The position numbers and the translations under genes are program-made. Of a stretch of 64,000 bases of DNA, positions 57,321-64,000 are shown in pieces (the first letter of the stretch is position 1; each line of letters starts with the position of its first letter). Source of the DNA: Cladorhizidae sp. MBARI D1340-BT2 (lineage: Eukaryota > Porifera > Demospongiae > Poecilosclerida > Cladorhizidae); assembly GCA_028752905.1 (NCBI GenBank), contig JAQNBH010000007.1, positions 11,966,919-12,030,918 on the forward strand, in the 5' to 3' direction. A model generated the notes under the pieces. The model ran no database searches, was not told the DNA's origin, and worked only from the letters and a program-made list of their open reading frames with translations.

Positions 57321-58134
57321 TCTTAGTCATGCTGGAGAGACAAGCTCCTTCTTATCTAATTCACCCTAAAAATTATTATTCAGTCTCTTCATTGAATAGT
57401 GTGGATCAATTAGTCAGCATTAGTAGGCATCAGCAAATATCTATAAAAAGGTTTGGGTGCTGGTTTAGTTAGAAGTTTGCCTCTACACAGCCAGCTGTAA
57501 TACTTTACAGAGATTTTGGATTACATAACATTAGGATTACAAGGTCATCATGTGATGGTGGGAGAGGGTGTGGCAGAAGGCAAGAGGTGTGAGATGAGGA
57601 AAAAGCTATTCTTATGTAGGATGAGCGTTGGTGATGACATTGCCGTATTTCATAGCAATGGGGTGTTTCAGGAGGGGATAAGGAGGCTGGGTTGCCCAAT
57701 GTACCCACATCACAAGAACATTACTCCATCAAATAAAATTGGAGAGCCTTTATCTTAGTTACATGGCTTCATCATAATTGGGCATACCAGAGCCGGCAAT
57801 GTGGGAAAGCTGGTGTTTTGTTTCACGTAGTCATTCAGAGAGCAGTCATGTGGCTTCCCACTGGTGTGGCACTTGGTTATGTTCTTATAGGGCAGATGCA
57901 GCAGTGTCCCTGCAGGCATGGGTGATGTCAGTGTTGCTGCTGCTCTTGGGCGTAGACCTCATGAGCAAGCTTGTGTGCGTTAGAAGTGGTCCACTCCTAT
58001 CATATTTGTCATCTAAAGGGACAATTCAGCAGATTTGAGTTGTTGTGTCAGTGTGAAGATTTTTTGATCACCTGTGAAAATGTAGTTTGAATCAGCTCAT
58101 ATATCCATCCTGAATATAGAATATGAAAGCTTGA
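57321..58134. repeat. Inner inverted-repeat block, R right arm
   Basis: Counterpart of 13,395-14,234 and inverse of 56,031-56,868. Confidence 0.7.
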
Positions 58135-58612
58135 AGACAGAGGTCAAATACTAGTATATATTGAGGGCAGAGGCCAAGTGCTAGTAGATGCTGATGGAAG
58201 AAGCAAATTTTGCAGATACTGAGGGCGGAGGCTAAATGAGGATAAAGGCTAAGAATTACTGAGCGCAGAGGTCAAGTATCAGTAGACACTGAGGGCAGAG
58301 GTCAAATACTTGAGGGAAGAGGTTAAGTATTAGTAGATACTAGGGCAGAGGTCAAGCAATAGTAGATCTGAGGGCAGATGTCAAGTATTAGTGGATACTC
58401 TGGGCAGGTCAAATACTAGGGCAGAGGTCAAGTATTAGTAGATACTGAGCGCAGAGGTCTCAAGTATTAGTAGATACTTAGGGTAGAGGTAAGTATTACT
58501 ATACACTGAGGGCTGAGGTCAAGTGTTAGTAAAAACTGAGGGCAGAGGTCAAGTATTAGTGGAGTACTAGTGCAGAGGTCAAGTAAAGTATTAGTAGATA
58601 CTGAGGGCAGGA
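58135..58612. repeat. 30-bp array, R right arm (inverted)
   Basis: AGAGGTCAAGTATTAGTAGA units; the inverse of 55,695-56,030. Confidence 0.9.
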
Positions 58613-58739
58613 AAGTGAAGTGGAAGTGTTTTAAAAAGATATTTTTTACTGTTGTATTTACTCTACCATTGACCACTGTTCTCTAATCTACAATGATGTC
58701 GCACTATATGCTTGACTGTCTTCTGTAGAGATAAGAGCA

Positions 58740-59310
58740 GATGTCTGCTCTGTCCCTGTCTACATGCTTCATAATGACTTGCATAAAGCTAAAGGTCTGC
58801 TCTGACCCTGTCTACATGCTTCATAATGACTTGCATAAAGCTAGAGGTCTGTTCTGTCCCTGTCTACATGCTTCATAATGACTTGCATAAAGCTAGAGGT
58901 CTGCTCTGTCCCTGTCTACATGCTTCATAATGACTTGCATAAAGCTAGAGGTCTGCTCTGACCCTGTCTACATGCTTCATAATGACTTACATAAAGCTAG
59001 AGTTCTGCTCTGTCCCTGTCTACATGCTTCATAATAACTTGCATAAAGCTAGAGTTCTGCTCTGTCCCTGTCTACATGCTTCCTAATAACTTGCATAAAG
59101 CTAGAGGTCTGCTCTGACCCTGTCTACATGCTTCATAATGACTTGCATAAAGCTAGAGGTCTGCTCTGTCCCTGTCTACATGCTTCATAATGACTTTCAT
59201 AAAGCTAGAGGTCTGCTCTGTCCCTGTCTACATGCTTCATAATGGCTTGCATAAAGCTAGAGGTCTGCTCTGACCCTGTCTAGATGCTTCCTAATGATTA
59301 TCATAAATCT
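58740..59310. repeat. 52-bp array, R right arm (inverted)
   Basis: About eleven units of CTGCTCTGACCCTGTCTACA type; longer than its inverse partner in the same element. Confidence 0.9.
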
Positions 59311-59394
59311 AGAGGTCATCATACAGGATAAAGGCACAAAACATTATTATTATTTTAATGTTAAATTGTTATTATTATTTATTTTTTTACCAAC

Positions 59395-59575
59395 TGTTGG
59401 GATTTGGGCATGCTGGTTTTGAGACCCTCATCTTTGACTGCCTGTAATTTGAGCATTATTATACCTATGGAAAAGTTCTTAATCAAAACGAGAACACACA
59501 GGGAGAGCTATTTATAAACCATTAATGGGGCTAAGTGTTCAGAATTTTTGGAGCTCTAGAATTGGCATCACAAGT
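59395..59575. repeat. MITE-like half element, copy R
   Basis: Counterpart of 15,310-15,500. Confidence 0.6.
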
Positions 59576-59719
59576 TATAGTCTAAAAATAGAATCGTCCC
59601 CTCCCTCCACCCTTAAGTGATCATTTTATAAAAATGTCCAGCACAATAAGCGCCCAGCTTAACAACCAGGCAACTTTTACAGGGGCTAAAGAGGACCCTC
59701 AAAGAAGCACAGAAAGGCA

Positions 59720-60789
59720 GAGAGAAATGTCTTATGTATCTTTCACAACCACCATTTTTAAAAGGTGCTGAGCCACTACAGAGCACCCCTCCGGGTGTGT
59801 TGTGGCATACATGGTTACCCGTGAGACCACATGGACACTACTATGGAGTAAGGCACAACGCCCATCCCTACCACTGTAAATTTCCAGTTATAGGCAGTTA
59901 TAGCTCCACCACTCACGTGGTTTGTGCTTGTGCTGACTCTGCAATTTGCTGACCCCTAACCTCACTTTTGGACTGCTATGGTGTCATACTTTAGGGGGAC
60001 TCCTTTACCCAAATGTGTCATCCCTGGAGCCATCTAGAGTATTATAACCATGCTTCCAAACTCAATCATTTACACCCTCTTTGAGTTGTGGGAGAGTAGC
60101 GGGCATTAATATCCATGTCACAAAGAGATCTCTGAGTTATGGCACCAACAGGTTCAAAGATGCCCAGATAAGGTAAGTTTCACACTTAGCTGGAATCACC
60201 CTAATGGAGGAATGGTGCGTGAGTGAGGGGGGGAAATGTGATCACACCTATAATTTCCTGCTCTTTTCCGACTGCCCTCACTCCATTTCCCTTCTGTAAG
60301 TAATTTGCACTAGAACTGCTTCCTAGCATAATTGTGAAGAAAATAATTCCCTGATATAATTAGTTCTAATCAATCTGTTGCTCAATCTGATGACCTTTGG
60401 TAGCAGAACTTTATAACACTGGACACACCCACACACACTGAACTCGTAATGATAGCATGTTAGGTGACAACCTCAGGGAATCCGACCCCACTCAGTGTTG
60501 TTTAATGTGTCAAGTCATTGGGTTACATATTATGTATATGATTCTCCAGATGTCATCTGGCACATGGAATCTTTGATACGGAAGTAGTGAAGGGGTTTCT
60601 TCTTATGAGTTGTTGCTTGCTGTGTCTCTCTCCTGTAGCTATGATATTATTTGTTTGTATTGCATTCCTAGCACAAAGTCATACAAGATCTCATTCTATG
60701 GTTCTAGTTCATGACATGTGTCAGGTGTAGTTGTGCCAGGGGTGGGGTCATTGCGATGGTTATATTGGCTACAGTAATTACATGGTGTG
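59720..60789. repeat. Inverted-repeat arm block, R right arm
   Basis: Counterpart of 15,640-16,738 and inverse of 48,191-49,150. No gene is recognised. Confidence 0.7.
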
Positions 60790-61450
60790 TCAAGTGGTTT
60801 TTGGCTGTTCCAGCTATCCCAAATCTGTGTCAAGATACTCTAGTTCTCCCCAAGTCTGTGTCAAGCTACTGTAGTTAACCCCAAGTCTGTGTCAAACTAC
60901 TCTAGTTCTCCCCATGTCTGTGACAAGCAACTCTAGTTCTCCCCAAGTCTGTATCAAGCTACTGTAGTTAACCCCAAGTCTGTGTCAAGCTACTCTAGTT
61001 CTCCCAAAGTCAATGTCAAGCAACTCTAGTCCTCCCCAAGTCAGTGTCCAGCTACTCTAGTTCCCCCCAAGTCTGTGTCAAGCTACTCTAGTTCTCTCCA
61101 AGTCAGTCTCAAGCTACTCCAGTTCCCCCAAGTCTGTGTCAAGCTACTCTAGATCTCTCCAAGTCAGTGTCAAGTACTCTAGTTCCCCCCAAGTCTGTGT
61201 CAAGCTGCTCTAGTTCTGCCCAAGTCAGTCACAAGCTACTCTAGTTCCCCTCAAGTCAGTGTCAAGCTACCCTAGTTCCCCCCAAGTCTGTGTCAAGCTA
61301 CTCTAGTTCTTCCCAAGACTCTGTCAAGCTACTCTAGTTCCCTCCAAGTCAGTCTCAAGCTCTAAGTATGTCCAAGTTTCTGTCAAGCTCCTCTAGTTCT
61401 CCCCATGTCTGTCTCTAGCTACTCTAGTTCCCCCCAAGTCTGTGTAAGGC
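60790..61450. repeat. GACACAGACTTGGGG-type array, R right arm (inverted)
   Basis: About 20 units of CAAGTCTGTGTCAAGCTACT type. Confidence 0.9.
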
Positions 61451-62302
61451 TTGTGCACTCACCTAGCCTGCGGCAACAAGCCTCAATGGTGCACCATGCA
61501 TTTTGCATACGTGCGTGTATGTGATGAGTGTGCATATGTGTGTGTATAGCATAATTATGGTTTGCTGTGAAATTTGGTATAAATGCCACAAGTTATTTAG
61601 CAGAAATGACAAAAAAAATTCACAAGGCTAAGCCAAATAAAATTGCCATCCCTAGCCCTAGCCCTACCCCCTAGATCTAGCTCTAGCCCTGCCCCCTACT
61701 CCTAGCCATACCTCCTAGCCCTAGGCCTCCTCTACATTATGAGTTATATTTATACATAATTTCACTACAAACCATAACTCATTAATAACCATACAATTAG
61801 GAGGAATGAGCGGAGGGGAAAAAACTTTAGTTTATTCTAAAGAATTAACCGTTCTTACTCAGTTAGTAAGCTACGACATTCAGAATAGGAACTCCATTAC
61901 CAGTGGGGGGGAAAGTCTAATAGCGTTCTGATTGGCTAACGACTGTGAAATATCACATCAATAGCCAAGGACTCCACGACACTTTAGTACAGGAAATAAT
62001 TCAGGTGTGGTGGTGTCAAATAAAATGTATTTGCTGTCGAAAAGACTGGAAACAAGAATTCACCAAATGTACCATTTTGATGATCCTTTACCTTTTAATT
62101 AGAGGACAGCATGGTAATAGATTGCAAAAGGTAAAGGGTCATCTAACTGCTTGTGGTCTGCATGGTACACTCTTGTTGTTGTTTTAGTTTTGACCGATAT
62201 TTATTTTTTTCAGTATTCTTAAGGTTTCTGTTTGTTTCTGTGTTTGTATGCTACCTCAACCCTTGCTATCTATCTAGCTTGTTTTTGACTGGTGTATATA
62301 CA
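61451..62302. other. Outer right arm of R, truncated
   Basis: Matches 17,266-18,065. CCCTAGCC words are expanded at 61,640-61,730 (the telomere-like hexamer in reverse orientation). The match to L stops at about 62,302. No gene is recognised. Confidence 0.5.
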
Positions 62303-62836
62303 ATTTTCTGTTTCTAGTGAAGGTTGTTTAATATATCCATTGTAGCTTCTGTAAAAAAAAATATTGCAGTTGTACACAAACAGCTGACTGTTATTACATA
62401 AAACTTAGTGAAAAGATAATGAAGAGCAATGAAACTGGGAAACTGCTCTCTTGACCATGCAATTGCAGTCTAGGAAGGCAACTTGCTTGAGCCATGTGCA
62501 GTCCATAGGCACTAGGATTGGCTAGCTTCTACAGAAGCAGTAATTCCCTCTTATAAATCTATGCTTCCTCCCCACGTTGGATTAAGAGTTTAGCCCACAA
62601 CAACAACAAAACAAAATATATATATACCCACACTAAGCACTTTCAATGCCAACCTGATGGCTTTTGCTTGCTTATAGTACAGTTTGGCAAAAGATAGAAT
62701 TTTGTTGTTATTTCCTCAACTTCATATGCTGAAGCCATGGCAATAATGTCAGGAGGTATGTTAGAGGTCAAGTTACAATATCTTGAATTTAGATGATATT
62801 GCAACATCAACCTACATTTTTAGGGTAGGTATAAGG

Positions 62837-62845
62837 TATATAAAG
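62837..62845 (+). promoter_or_regulatory. TATA box of gene C (TATATAAAG)
   Basis: 91 bp before the ATG at 62,936; conserved with copies A and B. Confidence 0.6.
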
Positions 62846-62935
62846 AAACAAAAAGATGTAGATTTTAAGAAACATCAAAATAAAAAAATTAACACCACAC
62901 TACTACTAGTCCTAGTTAGCGGCACCACATCAACC

Positions 62936-63818
62936 ATGAATCAATTCTACTTTTCCTTCGCACTGTTAACGATACTTTCTTCAGTCTATTGGGCACCCAC
63001 AGTATCCACTGCTGCAGAAACAACAGCTCCACCGACGTTGCCATATGCAACTTACGACTGCTTACTTACCTCCACGTTACAGAAAGCCACAGCTATAGCT
63101 TCATTTCAGAAGGGACGGTCTCTCATTGTGAGGGAACTGAATGACCGAGTCTTGCGGGTAGGTAAAAGTTCAAAGGGCACACGAAGACTATTGCAGTTGC
63201 AGTAATTATTATTATTAATCATTATATTATTATCTTTGGCAGAGTTTGGCTCAGGTGCCAACAATGTGTCCACCAGCTGTTCTCAGCGTACTGCTAAGCA
63301 TCCTAATATCAACCGTGTGCGAGGGCTTCCAGCTGTAGCCAACTGCATCGGCAAAATTGACGCTTATCTGAGGCTAATCCAGCAGAGCCAGATAGAGAGC
63401 TACAGTGAGGACATGCAGGCTCTTTATGATGTGCTCTCTGGGACTCTACTTGACCTCTACAAAGTGGTAAGAAACACAAATTAAAGCCATCTGATCTGGT
63501 TGTGATTTCATTTGCACATCACTGTAATTTCTACAGCTGTCACCCACCTACTGTAACTACACAATTCCAGCAACAGAAGAGACAAACTCAAGCAACTGTT
63601 TCACTGTTCCTCAACTTAGTATCAGATATTTTCAAGAAAATTGTAATCTTATCACCTATATCTCCAAGACAATCTTCCATGAGCTGAACTCCCTTCATAC
63701 CCTCACCATGTCCTGGCTGGAAAGTCAAGAGGTGGGTCCACTGCCAGAAATCACAAACTTGGAGTGGCTCTCTTCTCATGTCAATAAAATCTCTCCTGCA
63801 ATTGCCAAGCTAACATGA
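62936..63818 (+). CDS. Secreted helical protein, copy C (frame depends on donor choice)
   Basis: Exons as in A: 62,936-63,157, 63,243-63,466 and 63,537-63,818, with the signal peptide, four of the six cysteine positions in exons 1 and 3, and the C-terminal block retained. Exon 2 has a net 7-bp deletion near 63,290. With the A-type donor (CGG before GTAGGT) the frame stops about 31 codons into exon 2. If the overlapping donor 4 bp downstream is used (GTAG before GTAAAA, exon 1 ending at 63,161), the frame is restored and reads 243 codons to the TGA at 63,816-63,818. The price is that the first about 20 residues of exon 2 differ from A, including loss of the VPTICPP stretch. It is either a diverged working paralogue with a shifted donor, or a young pseudogene. 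An ATG at 62,783 is also in frame but lies upstream of the TATA box. Confidence 0.55.
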
Positions 63819-64000
63819 AGGAATTTCTAATTTCTTCCTCTAACTGGAAAAAAAACAATTCATTCATGAAACAATCATCTTTTTAACAATGTATCTTTTA
63901 TTAGTATGTCAAACTCACTATTATATTTTCATCCAGGTATTATCAATTTCTTATCATAGAAACAATAGATCTTTGAGTAAAGATGGGGGCATACATTGTT

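Larger units (their letters stand above)
41960..62302. mobile_element. Giant foldback composite element, copy R (right end missing)
   Basis: From 43,010 it follows L block by block: outer repeat, hAT-1 in its minisatellite, arrays, hAT-2, inner arrays, a palindrome centre at about 57,315 and the inverted right arm. Differences from L: extra outer modules at 41,960-42,970, a tandem duplication in hAT-2 (51,430-55,230), loss of a segment like 1,250-1,620, and no counterpart of 18,100-19,619. The right arm stops at about 62,302, where copy C of the secreted-protein segment begins. Confidence 0.6.
62303..64000. repeat. Duplicated gene segment C
   Basis: Near-copy of 27,791-29,443, beginning at TCTGTTTCTAGTGAAGG and continuing to the window end. 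It carries the promoter and all three exons. Confidence 0.9.

Overview
This is animal (metazoan) nuclear DNA. It carries spliced genes with GT-AG introns, no operons, a great deal of minisatellite DNA and many decayed transposable elements. The only host-like genes have introns of about 68-86 bp, and the background is AT-rich with frequent TAGCTA-type words. I think a demosponge (Amphimedon-like) is the best guess, but nothing here proves the species.

Layout. (1) 1-19,619 is a very large foldback structure, called L. It is an imperfect giant palindrome centred at about 13,390. Its arms are nested blocks of inverted tandem arrays, and two unrelated decayed hAT transposons sit in the left arm (1,860-4,798 and about 6,893-9,686). 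Its outer ends are inverted copies of each other (1-480 and 18,750-19,619). (2) 19,845-20,360 is a degenerate telomere-like GGGCTA/GGGTTA array. (3) 20,365-23,935 is a broken Ty3/gypsy element. (4) 23,940-27,560 is AT-rich with no recognised gene, apart from a foldback MITE at about 25,930-26,510. (5) 27,566-29,445 holds copy A of a small secreted-protein gene: three exons, 244 residues, both introns phase 0. (6) 29,880-33,630 is an almost intact non-LTR retrotransposon whose single long frame is broken only by one TAG. (7) 33,948-35,840 holds copy B of the secreted-protein gene, a pseudogene with a triplicated exon segment. (8) 35,840-41,640 contains a Penelope-like reverse-transcriptase remnant, another decayed retroelement tail, several minisatellites and a second telomere-like array. 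(9) 41,960-62,302 is R, a second copy of the foldback structure with the same two hAT elements plus one extra partial hAT. R lacks the outer right end and runs directly into (10) 62,303-64,000, copy C of the secreted-protein gene.

No tRNA, rRNA or CRISPR locus was seen. The genes do not form a pathway. The locus is a small tandem family of secreted proteins, dispersed by and embedded in recurrent duplication of a foldback repeat.

Two things deserve most attention. The first is the secreted-protein family: signal peptide, about four amphipathic helices, six cysteines and phase-0 introns, an architecture resembling helical cytokines. The second is the giant foldback element, which resembles Drosophila FB/Galileo elements in organisation. 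All repeat relationships were found by reading; no percent identities were computed.
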